Shown: in pieces, positions 22,942-29,610 of the stretch
How the letters are laid out: the number at the start of each line of letters is the position of its first letter
Position numbering within the stretch: the first letter of the stretch is position 1
NCBI GenBank assembly: GCA_041677345.1
Contig: JBAYQE010000014.1
Coordinates: forward strand, 1-38,015
Source of the DNA: JALOAT01 sp041677345
Lineage (GTDB): Bacteria; Pseudomonadota; Gammaproteobacteria; Thiohalomonadales; Thiohalomonadaceae
Reading direction: 5' to 3'
DNA length: 38,015 nucleotides
Notes under the pieces: model-generated
What the model was told of the DNA's origin: nothing
The model's input: the letters and a program-made list of their open reading frames with translations, nothing else
Database searches by the model: none
Translations under genes and position numbers: made by a program

Positions 22942-23529
22942 ATGCGCGTACGCAGCCGTTGGTACAAGAAGGACAAATCCGCCTCCATCGAGGAAATCGC
23001 GGGCGCGCTCGCCTTCATCGCCTGGCGCATCGCCAAGGGCACGGTGACAAAGATGTACAACGCCGGTTTCAACTACCGCTCGAACGTGCAGCAACTGGCG
23101 GTCATCGGCGAGATCCTCATCTTCCTCATTCAGGTGGCCGATCGCCTCGCCTACGAGGAACTGGAAGAGGAAGACCGCGTGCGTTTCGTGACCGAGTTGG
23201 CGCGGCGGCTCGCCGGTACGCTGGCCGACAACATGACCGACGAAGCAGGCCCGGGTGATTACAGCGGACCTTTTGTCGAGCGCCTCAACGAGCGGGCTGA
23301 GGCCTATGCCGAGTTCGGCTTCGCCGGCGGCGAGCCCAGCTATCCGTTCCTGCGCTATCTGGGCACCTGTGTGGACCAGCTCATGGGTGGGCAGGAGAAC
23401 AAATGGGTCATCGAGCACGTTATGGAGGTGGAGGCCCCCGGTGCCGTGAAGACGCTCCGGCGTGCGTTCCATAACCTGCTGGAGGGCAGGAAGCCCGAGG
23501 TGGACGAGGAAGGTGGTATGCCCGCCTGA
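22942..23529 (+). CDS. conserved protein of unknown function
   Basis: A 195-aa soluble, helical protein. ATG 22942 is chosen because GGAG lies eight bases upstream; the frame is open further upstream without a recognisable product. Features are IEEIAGALAFIAWRIAKGTV, FNYRSNVQQLAVIGEILIFL, an acidic middle, GEPSYPFLRYLGTCVDQLMGG and an acidic C-terminal tail. I know no functional family. Two hydrophobic stretches (about 18-30 and 50-65) are amphipathic rather than clear membrane helices. It is divergent from the Sfum_1244-like gene and lies 53 bases before tmk. Confidence 0.68.
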   Translation: MRVRSRWYKKDKSASIEEIAGALAFIAWRIAKGTVTKMYNAGFNYRSNVQQLAVIGEILIFLIQVADRLAYEELEEEDRVRFVTELARRLAGTLADNMTDEAGPGDYSGPFVERLNERAEAYAEFGFAGGEPSYPFLRYLGTCVDQLMGGQENKWVIEHVMEVEAPGAVKTLRRAFHNLLEGRKPEVDEEGGMPA

Positions 23530-23582
23530 AGCACACCTGCGCGGGTGTTACCATAGCCGCGTTTTTGATCGGGAATTCCTGC

Positions 23583-24209
23583 ATGCGCGGACGATTCATC
23601 ACCCTCGAAGGCCTCGAAGGCAGTGGCAAAAGCACCAATCTCGCTCACCTGAGGGCACGGCTGGAAACGGCCGGCAAGCCCGTGCTGGTGACACGTGAGC
23701 CGGGCGGCACACCCATCGGCGAACAGATCCGTGAGCTATTGCTGGACCATCGCAATGACGGCATGCACCCGGATACGGAACTGCTGCTCATGTTCGCGGC
23801 CCGCGCGCAGCATCTGCAGCAGGTGATCCTGCCCGCCCTGGCGGCAGGCACCTGGGTGATTTCCGATCGCTTCACCGACGCCAGCTACGCCTACCAGGGC
23901 GGAGGGCGCGGCATGCCCGAGGCGCGTATCGCCGCGCTGGAGGACTTCGTGCAAGGTGGGTTGCAGCCCGACTTCACCCTCATTCTCGACCTGCCCGTCG
24001 CGACCGGTCTGGCGCGTGCCGGGGAGCGTTCGGCGCCCGACCGCTTCGAGCGTGAGCAAACGGAGTTCTTCGAGCGTGTGCGCGAGGTCTATCTTGCACG
24101 CGCACAGCGCTGGCCGGGGCGTTATCGGGTCATTGATGCAAGCGGTTCGCTGCCCGAGGTGATGGCGCAACTCGACCGTGTCATCGACGAAATCCTGCAC
24201 CATGACTGA
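23583..24209 (+). CDS. tmk: thymidylate kinase
   Basis: Cytoplasmic dTMP kinase, converting dTMP to dTDP with ATP for DNA synthesis; 208 aa from ATG 23583. P-loop GLEGSGKST (residues about 8-16), the substrate-binding TREPGGTPIGEQIR, SDRFTDASYAYQGGGRG with the DR motif, and the lid segment RAGERSAPDRFERE. Length and motifs fit the bacterial type. Its last eight bases overlap the start of holB (ATGACTGA), the usual tmk-holB pairing in Gammaproteobacteria. Confidence 0.95.
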   Translation: MRGRFITLEGLEGSGKSTNLAHLRARLETAGKPVLVTREPGGTPIGEQIRELLLDHRNDGMHPDTELLLMFAARAQHLQQVILPALAAGTWVISDRFTDASYAYQGGGRGMPEARIAALEDFVQGGLQPDFTLILDLPVATGLARAGERSAPDRFEREQTEFFERVREVYLARAQRWPGRYRVIDASGSLPEVMAQLDRVIDEILHHD

Positions 24210-25209
24210 TCTGCCCCAGCCCTATCCATGGCAGCTCGGGGTGTGGCAGGGGCTGCTGCGCCGCGTCGACGATGACCGGCTGCCCCACGCACTGCTGCTG
24301 GCCGGACCGGCAGGGCTGGGCAAGCGGCACCTGGCCGAGGCCTTTGCCGCACGCCTGTTGTGCGAGAGTGGACACACGCAAGGTGCTTGCGGGCGCTGCC
24401 GCGGCTGTCACCTGTTCCAGATGGGCAATCATCCCGATCTGCTGCGTGTGTATCTGCTGGAAGCCAAGAAGGACCTCACAGTCCAGCAGGTCCGTGAGGC
24501 CATCGCTTTCCAGGAACTCAAGCCCCAGTACGCCCGCCACAAGGTTATCGTGGTGGCCCCGGCCGAACGCATGAACGAGAGTTCCGCCAACGCCCTGCTG
24601 AAAACCCTGGAAGAGCCCGCCGCCGGCACACTGCTCATCCTGGTGAGCGATCGGCCCGCGGCGTTGCTGCCCACCATCCGTAGCCGCTGCCAGCTCGTCC
24701 AACTCCCCCCTGCGGCCGCCGATGCCGATACGCTGTCCTGGCTTACGGCGCAGTTGCCGGCGGACACGGACGCGGAGCAGGCGCTGAGGCTCGCCAACCA
24801 CGCGCCGCTGGCTGCGGTGCAATTGGTCACCGGTGGCGGTGCGGGCATACGGGCGGCCGTGCTCGACGGCTTGGAAGCGGCCGCCCAGGGGGCGCTGGCA
24901 TCAGGTGTTGCGGGCGGTTGGAGCGGTGATGTGGAAGCGGCCGTGTACTGGGCCTACGTCACAGTTTCGGAACTCATTCGCCTGAAGGCCGCGGGTACCG
25001 GGTCATCCAGCCTGCGCGGGAGTGAATTGCGCCGTTTGCAGGCCTTGGGCGAGCCGGTAGACTTGGCGGGACTGTACCGGGTATTGGATCGGCTGCAGGA
25101 AGCGCCGCGGCTGCTGCGCGGCAATACCAACCCACAGATTCTCTTGGAAGAAATTCTCGTCCACTGGGCAGCGCTGTATGCGCGCCGGAGCGTGGCGCGA
25201 ACGAGGTGA
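24202..25209 (+). CDS. holB: DNA polymerase III delta' subunit
   Basis: Clamp-loader delta' subunit, 335 aa from ATG 24202. The AAA+ fold is visible with the degenerate P-loop GPAGLGKRHLAEAF, the zinc-binding four-cysteine module (CESGHTQGACGRCRGC), the segment NALLKTLEEP with AAGTLLILVSD, and SRCQLVQL (the SRC motif). The C-terminal part is helical. The start overlaps tmk by eight bases, and pilZ begins five bases after the stop, so tmk-holB-pilZ is an operon. It is a standard length for the family. Confidence 0.93.
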   Translation: MTDLPQPYPWQLGVWQGLLRRVDDDRLPHALLLAGPAGLGKRHLAEAFAARLLCESGHTQGACGRCRGCHLFQMGNHPDLLRVYLLEAKKDLTVQQVREAIAFQELKPQYARHKVIVVAPAERMNESSANALLKTLEEPAAGTLLILVSDRPAALLPTIRSRCQLVQLPPAAADADTLSWLTAQLPADTDAEQALRLANHAPLAAVQLVTGGGAGIRAAVLDGLEAAAQGALASGVAGGWSGDVEAAVYWAYVTVSELIRLKAAGTGSSSLRGSELRRLQALGEPVDLAGLYRVLDRLQEAPRLLRGNTNPQILLEEILVHWAALYARRSVARTR

Positions 25210-25213
25210 ACCG

Positions 25214-25567
25214 ATGCAAGCGGGCATGGTTGGACGCCAGGGCATTTTGTCCCTGACCATCAAGGACAAGAGTGCGCTGTACGCAGCGTACATGCCGTTC
25301 ATCCGCAATGGCGGCCTGTTCATTCCCACCAGCAAGCCCTATGAATTGGGGGATGAGGTATTCATGCTGCTCACGCTCATGGACGAGAACGAAAAGCTGC
25401 CGGTGGCCGGCAAGATCGTCTGGGTCACGCCCAAGGGTGCCCAGGGAAACCGTGCGGCGGGCATCGGCGTACAGTTCTCCGATCAGGACGGCGGCGCCGC
25501 CCGCAACAAGATCGAGACTTACCTGGCCGGGGCGCTCAAGTCCGACCGCCAGACCCACACCATGTAA
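25214..25567 (+). CDS. pilZ: PilZ-domain protein, type IV pilus assembly
   Basis: A 117-aa single-domain PilZ protein from ATG 25214 (the frame is open to 25178 inside holB). It matches the original PilZ: ILSLTIKDKSALYAAYMPF, NGGLFIPTSKPYELGDEVFML, MDENEKLPVAGKIVWVTPKGAQGNR and GIGVQFSDQD. This type usually lacks the RxxxR c-di-GMP motif and instead binds the pilus regulator FimX or PilB; no such motif is seen here. It sits between holB and tatD, a conserved order in Gammaproteobacteria. It acts in pilus biogenesis and twitching. Confidence 0.93.
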   Translation: MQAGMVGRQGILSLTIKDKSALYAAYMPFIRNGGLFIPTSKPYELGDEVFMLLTLMDENEKLPVAGKIVWVTPKGAQGNRAAGIGVQFSDQDGGAARNKIETYLAGALKSDRQTHTM

Positions 25568-25591
25568 CCCACAGCGCGCTGCCTCCTATCC

Positions 25592-26383
25592 ATGACTGCC
25601 TTGCTCGTAGACAGCCATTGCCACCTCGATCGCCTTGAACTCACCCCCTTCGGCGGCATGCTCGAGGGTGTGCTGGACCATGCGCGTGAGCAGGGGGTGG
25701 GCTGGTTCCTGTGTGTGTCCATCGACCTGGACAATGCGCCGACGGTGCTGCAACTGGCCGAGAGCCATGCCAACGTATTCGCGAGCGTCGGCGTGCACCC
25801 GAACGAGCAGGGCATCGAGGAGCCGGGTGAGGAGACACTTGCCGAACTCGCCTCCCACCCGCGTATCGTCGCCATCGGCGAAACGGGATTGGACTATTTC
25901 CGCAGCGAGGGCGATCTGGAATGGCAGCGGGAACGCTTCCGCCGGCATATCAGGGCTGCGCACAAGGTCGGGAAGCCGCTCATCGTGCATTCCCGTGATG
26001 CCAGGGAAGACACCCTGAAGGTACTGGCCGAAACGGGCGCCGCTGAGGTGGGCGGGGTGATGCACTGCTTCGTGGACGACTGGGATACGGCGGAGCGTGC
26101 CCTGGACCTGGGCTTCTACATCTCCTTCTCGGGGATTGTCACCTTCCGTTCCGCTGACGCCTTGCGTGAGGTGGCCAGGCGTGTGCCGCTCGATCGGCTG
26201 CTGGTGGAAACCGATTCGCCCTATCTCGCCCCGGTGCCTCATCGTGGCAAGGGCAATGTGCCGGGCTATGTGCGTCATGTCGCCGAACACATCGCCGAAC
26301 TGCGCGGGTTGCCCTACGAGGCCCTGGCCGAACAGACCACCGAGAATTTCTTCCGGCTGTTTTCGGCTGCGAGGCGGGGTTGA
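25592..26383 (+). CDS. TatD-family metal-dependent deoxyribonuclease (YcfH type)
   Basis: A 263-aa TIM-barrel hydrolase with the full set of metal ligands: DSHCHLDRL at the N-terminus, Glu in IGETGLDYF, His in IVHSRDA, His in MHCFVDDW and Asp in ETDSPYLAP. Members act as DNases or RNases with 3'-5' exonuclease activity. The order tmk-holB-pilZ-tatD matches the E. coli ycfH neighbourhood. It is the last gene of the cluster and converges with the cyclic-nucleotide-binding gene across a palindromic element. Confidence 0.92.
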   Translation: MTALLVDSHCHLDRLELTPFGGMLEGVLDHAREQGVGWFLCVSIDLDNAPTVLQLAESHANVFASVGVHPNEQGIEEPGEETLAELASHPRIVAIGETGLDYFRSEGDLEWQRERFRRHIRAAHKVGKPLIVHSRDAREDTLKVLAETGAAEVGGVMHCFVDDWDTAERALDLGFYISFSGIVTFRSADALREVARRVPLDRLLVETDSPYLAPVPHRGKGNVPGYVRHVAEHIAELRGLPYEALAEQTTENFFRLFSAARRG

Positions 26384-26407
26384 AAGGAACGGCCCCCCAA
26401 AGGCCTT

Positions 26408-26489
26408 GCCGTAGGTCACGTTGCGAAGCTACGTGACACTTCGAACCGCGTTTGTCACGTAGGCGCTACGCACCAACGTGACCTACGGC
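26408..26489. repeat. nested-palindrome intergenic element B
   Basis: An 82-base element between converging genes. Outer perfect 15-bp arms (GCCGTAGGTCACGTT at 26408-26422 and its complement at 26475-26489) enclose inner 10-bp arms (CTACGTGACA at 26429-26438 with TGTCACGTAG at 26453-26462). Its right half, reverse-complemented, is nearly identical to the core of element A at 21672-21706. It resembles a paired REP/BIME element and could act as a bidirectional mRNA 3' barrier. Confidence 0.7.
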
Positions 26490-26505
26490 ATGCTGTGTCT
26501 TCCCC

Positions 26506-27570
26506 TCAGGTTGTGTGTTCCTGCCTGAGCGCCATTAGGCCGCCCTTGAGGACGTAGGCATCGAAGCCGCGTTCGGAGAGGAGGTAGGCGGCCGAGGAAC
26601 TGCGCCGGCCGGTGTCGCAATAAACGACGTATTTGCGGTGCTTGTCGAGTCCCGCTACCCTGATGCGCAGCAGGTAGAAAGGGACGTGCAGGCTGCCGGG
26701 AATGGCGTAATTCTTGTGCTCGTTCTCCAGGCGCACGTCCAGCCACACGGCCCCTCCGTTGACCAGGTCCCGCGCCTGCTCGTAGTTGATGCTGGAAAGA
26801 ATGGGGGCCTTGAGCAGTGCCTCGAAATCTGCCTTGCCCAGGCGCATGAGCATACCGTCGGTCAGCATGGTGACGTTGGCATTGCGCCGGGCGCCTGAAA
26901 TGAGGGCTTCTTCGCCGAAACTGGCGCCCGCATCCAGTTCCGCCAGCTTGATCACCTTGTCGCTCTTGGCCGAATCGCGCGTGACCAGACAGCGGCCCTT
27001 GCTGATGTAGTAGTAGTAGTCCCCTTCGTCGCCCTGCCGGATGATCACCTCACCGGCCTTGACCGGTACCGCCTGCATGCGCATGAAGATGGCCTGGATG
27101 TTGGTCGGCGGGATCTTGTGGAACAGGTTCGAGCGCAGGATATTGGTCATCCAGTCCGTGTCGCTGGCGTCGCTTTCCTCCGCCGCGATCTCGGTGACCA
27201 TGTAGCCGGCGTTCTGGTCCCAGGTGAGTAGAATGTCCAACAGGTCATTGTCGATGCGGACGAATTGCACTTCGGTGCGCGCGATGGCCGTGGCCTGGCG
27301 CGGACGGTGATGGTCCAGCGGAAATCGCGCCGCGGACGTGCCGCCGGCAATGATCCTCTCGGCACCGCCGTTGAGCAGGCCGATCTCCCCGGAAACCACA
27401 TAAAACGAGTGGTTGTCATTGTCGCCCGACTTGAACAGCGGTTTGCCGGCTGGGAGCGTCTCGACATGGGTCTTGGCTGCCAGGTCGCGCAGGTTGTCCT
27501 GGGTGAGCTGGCTCACGGGGACGAGTTGGCGCAGGACCTGGATACTGACCTGTTTCTTTTCTTCGGCCAT
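26506..27570 (-). CDS. protein with two cyclic-nucleotide-binding-like domains and a rhodanese domain
   Basis: A 354-aa soluble protein. Residues about 15-120 and 135-250 are cNMP-binding-type beta barrels; the second has KAGEVIIRQGDEGDYYYYI and a GASFGEEALISGARRNANV phosphate-binding-cassette-like segment. Residues about 262-350 are a rhodanese domain with WLDVRLENEHKNYAIPGS and the active-site loop CDTGRRS (Cys318), so it may carry a persulfide. No DNA-binding helix-turn-helix is present. The combination suggests a nucleotide-sensing sulfurtransferase; substrate and ligand are unknown. It lies 63 bases after the class V aminotransferase gene on the same strand. Confidence 0.87.
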   Translation of the reverse strand: MAEEKKQVSIQVLRQLVPVSQLTQDNLRDLAAKTHVETLPAGKPLFKSGDNDNHSFYVVSGEIGLLNGGAERIIAGGTSAARFPLDHHRPRQATAIARTEVQFVRIDNDLLDILLTWDQNAGYMVTEIAAEESDASDTDWMTNILRSNLFHKIPPTNIQAIFMRMQAVPVKAGEVIIRQGDEGDYYYYISKGRCLVTRDSAKSDKVIKLAELDAGASFGEEALISGARRNANVTMLTDGMLMRLGKADFEALLKAPILSSINYEQARDLVNGGAVWLDVRLENEHKNYAIPGSLHVPFYLLRIRVAGLDKHRKYVVYCDTGRRSSSAAYLLSERGFDAYVLKGGLMALRQEHTT

Positions 27571-27633
27571 GCTCGGGACGGGAGAGGGGAGTGCAAGGGC
27601 AGCCGAAATGCTATCACCGCCGGTGCATGCCGC

Positions 27634-28776
27634 TCAAACGCCGCGACCGGAATTCGCGATTGTGTTCAAGGCTTTCGTGATGGCGTCGTACGGCGTGTAG
27701 AAGTGGGGGGACAGCCGCACCCCACCGCCGCGTAAGGCACATACCACCCCTTGGGCACGTAGTTGTTCGAACAATACTGTGGCCGGGACCCGTGGATGGC
27801 GCAGGGTGAGGATGCCCGCGCGCCGTTCCGGTTCGGCGGGGCTGAGCAGTAACCAGCCCTCACGCCTGCAGCGTTCTGCGATGGCGTTCACGCGTTCCGC
27901 CACTTCGGCCTCGATACGCGGGATACCCACCTCCAGCAATAGGGAAAGGCTGGCCTGCAGCCCGTGGATACCCACCATGTTCGGGCTGCCGCATTCGAAG
28001 CGGCGGGCACTGCTGGCAGGCACCCAGTCCCGGCGTTCGTAGTCGCCCATGTCCTCCACCATATGCCAGCCGTATTCGAACAACCGCAGGCGCTCGCGGA
28101 GTTGCGGCCGACACCAGAACACCCCGATGCCCTCGGGCCCGCACATCCACTTGTGACCGTCGGCAGCCAGAAAGTCGATGCAGAAGGCCTCCACGTCCAT
28201 GGTCGCCACCCCCAGGCTTTGAATGGCGTCGACCACGAAAAGTATCCCGCGCCGGCGACACTCCCGCCCTAGGCGTTCCAGGTCCATGCGCAGGCCGCTC
28301 GCGTACTGCACTGCACTTACCGCCAGCAACCGGGTGCCGCTGTCGGCGAGGGCCAGCAGGGTCGCCTCCGGATCGGGCCCGGCGATGTCCGCCACCCGGA
28401 CTTCCACGCCCTGACCCTGCAGCGACTCCCAGACGATACGATTGGAAGGGAACTCCTGGCTGGTGGTGATCACGTTGTCGCCGGGTCGCCAGGGCAGGCC
28501 TTGGGCCACGAATGAGAGGCCTTCGGAGGTGTTTTTGACCAGGGCGATATCATCGCTGGAGCGCGCGCCGATGAGGGTACGCAGTTGCTCGCGCAGGCGC
28601 GCCTCGCTGCCGATCCAGCGCGGGTAGTCACGTGCGCCATAGCGACAGTTTTCCTCGGCGAAGCGCTGCACGGCATCACGGGCGCGCCGGGGCCAAGGCG
28701 CCACCGCAGCATGGTTCAGGTAGATCAGGCCCGGCTCGAGCGGAAATTCATCCGCGCCGCTAAAGCTCGAATCCAC
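27634..28776 (-). CDS. class V PLP-dependent aminotransferase (cysteine desulfurase-like)
   Basis: A 380-aa PLP enzyme of the class V/SufS-CsdA superfamily. It has IYLNHAAVAPWP near the N-terminus, KNTSEGLSFVAQGL (cofactor phosphate site), VVDAIQSLG with Asp183 and Gln186, and the Schiff-base Lys209 in ADGHKWMCGPEGIG. Later come RFECGSPNMVGIHGL and GGGVRLSPHFYTP. The conserved catalytic-Cys loop of true cysteine desulfurases is not obvious, so an isopenicillin-epimerase-like or selenocysteine-lyase-like activity is equally possible. It lies upstream of the rhodanese-domain gene and is divergent from an ArsR-type regulator. Confidence 0.87.
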   Translation of the reverse strand: MDSSFSGADEFPLEPGLIYLNHAAVAPWPRRARDAVQRFAEENCRYGARDYPRWIGSEARLREQLRTLIGARSSDDIALVKNTSEGLSFVAQGLPWRPGDNVITTSQEFPSNRIVWESLQGQGVEVRVADIAGPDPEATLLALADSGTRLLAVSAVQYASGLRMDLERLGRECRRRGILFVVDAIQSLGVATMDVEAFCIDFLAADGHKWMCGPEGIGVFWCRPQLRERLRLFEYGWHMVEDMGDYERRDWVPASSARRFECGSPNMVGIHGLQASLSLLLEVGIPRIEAEVAERVNAIAERCRREGWLLLSPAEPERRAGILTLRHPRVPATVLFEQLRAQGVVCALRGGGVRLSPHFYTPYDAITKALNTIANSGRGV

Positions 28777-28943
28777 TTTAAAAGAACTCCCTCATCCAGG
28801 TTTAAGTTACACACCCAACCCGTTGTTGTTGCGAAGGTTTACAGGGTCTAATCGGGGCGGTGCAGCGCTGTTATCAGAGCATTCCACGCGCGAGATGTCT
28901 ACCATCCCGCGCGGTTATCTCGTGTTCGATCTGAAATATTCGC

Positions 28944-28972
28944 TTGAGAGCATATGTCTTGAGGCATATATT
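28944..28972 (+). promoter_or_regulatory. sigma-70-type promoter and likely operator of the arsR-like gene
   Basis: TTGAGA (28944-28949), a 17-base spacer and TATATT (28967-28972) form a near-consensus promoter. The same bases contain a direct repeat, CTTGAGAGCATAT then CTTGAGGCATAT, overlapping both hexamers, as expected for an autoregulated ArsR-family operator. The predicted start of transcription falls at or next to the GTG at 28979. Confidence 0.6.
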
Positions 28973-28978
28973 TCACCT

Positions 28979-29332
28979 GTGACGCATCTTGCTGACAACT
29001 TCTTCCGCCTGCTTGCCGATCCCACCCGCTTGCGCTGTCTGGTACTGCTGCAACGCGAGGGGGAACTTTGCGTCTGCGAGCTGACCCATGCACTGGCTGA
29101 GATCCAGCCCAAGATCTCCCGTCATCTGGGCCTGTTGCGGGACGGTCGGCTGGTGGTGGACCGACGTGAAGGTCAGTGGGTTTACTACCGTATCCACCCG
29201 GAGCTCCCGGACTGGGCACGCGAGGTGCTGGCCACCGCCACGGCGGGTCTGTCCGCGCATCTACCGTTCGCCGCCGATCTCCGCAAGCTTGCCGAGATGC
29301 CCAAGCGACCCGGTGCCGGCTGTTGTGGCTGA
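28979..29332 (+). CDS. arsR: ArsR-family metalloregulator
   Basis: A winged-helix repressor of 117 aa from GTG 28979, the same length as E. coli ArsR. It has FFRLLADPTRLRCLVLL, the As(III)-binding pair Cys31/Cys33 in ELCVCEL, QPKISRHLGLLRDGRLV (recognition helix) and GQWVYYRIHP. The C-terminus ends with vicinal cysteines (GAGCCG). The frame is open to ATG 28895 and further upstream, but that part covers the promoter and lacks homology, so the GTG is preferred, perhaps translated as a leaderless mRNA. No arsenite pump or reductase gene is nearby; the target may be itself and possibly the divergent aminotransferase. Confidence 0.87.
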   Translation: MTHLADNFFRLLADPTRLRCLVLLQREGELCVCELTHALAEIQPKISRHLGLLRDGRLVVDRREGQWVYYRIHPELPDWAREVLATATAGLSAHLPFAADLRKLAEMPKRPGAGCCG

Positions 29333-29450
29333 ACGACAACCATGCATTGATGAGCATCGCTTTCATTCCCGAGCCAACTTCCGCACCGCGGGCGGCGGCT
29401 TTGCCACGGTGCATGTGGTGCCGAATTGACGTACAAAGGCAAAAAGCATT

Positions 29451-29596
29451 AACCACGGGGAACACGGGGGGGAATCCATCAATGGCCATTCCTGCCCGTG
29501 GGAACGGCCTCAGGCCGCGATGCGCCGTCTGAGCAGGGTCATAGCGGCCCGAGGCCGCTATACACGGCAACATGCATTCCCGTGTCCCCCGTGGTT
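29451..29596. repeat. nested-palindrome intergenic element C
   Basis: A 146-base element with near-perfect 18-bp inverted ends (AACCACGGGGAACACGGG at 29451-29468 against 29579-29596, one mismatch). Inside are two REP-like palindromes: CGGCCT-C-AGGCCG (29505-29517) and a perfect 9-3-9 repeat ATAGCGGCC-CGA-GGCCGCTAT (29541-29561). It fills most of the 278-base gap between the arsR-like gene and the GGDEF/EAL gene, which converge. Its ends have the same CCACGG theme as those of element A. Confidence 0.65.
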
Positions 29597-29610
29597 AGGC
29601 TTTTCTCCTT

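Noticed and set aside
26408..26489. Repeated palindromes considered as a small CRISPR array
   Set aside because: The repeats are in inverted, not direct, orientation, without regular spacers. No direct-repeat array is seen anywhere in the window despite the Cas6-like gene.
28823..28978. N-terminal extension of the ArsR-type regulator
   Set aside because: It overlaps a good promoter and has no homology; the GTG at 28979 gives the 117-aa family length.
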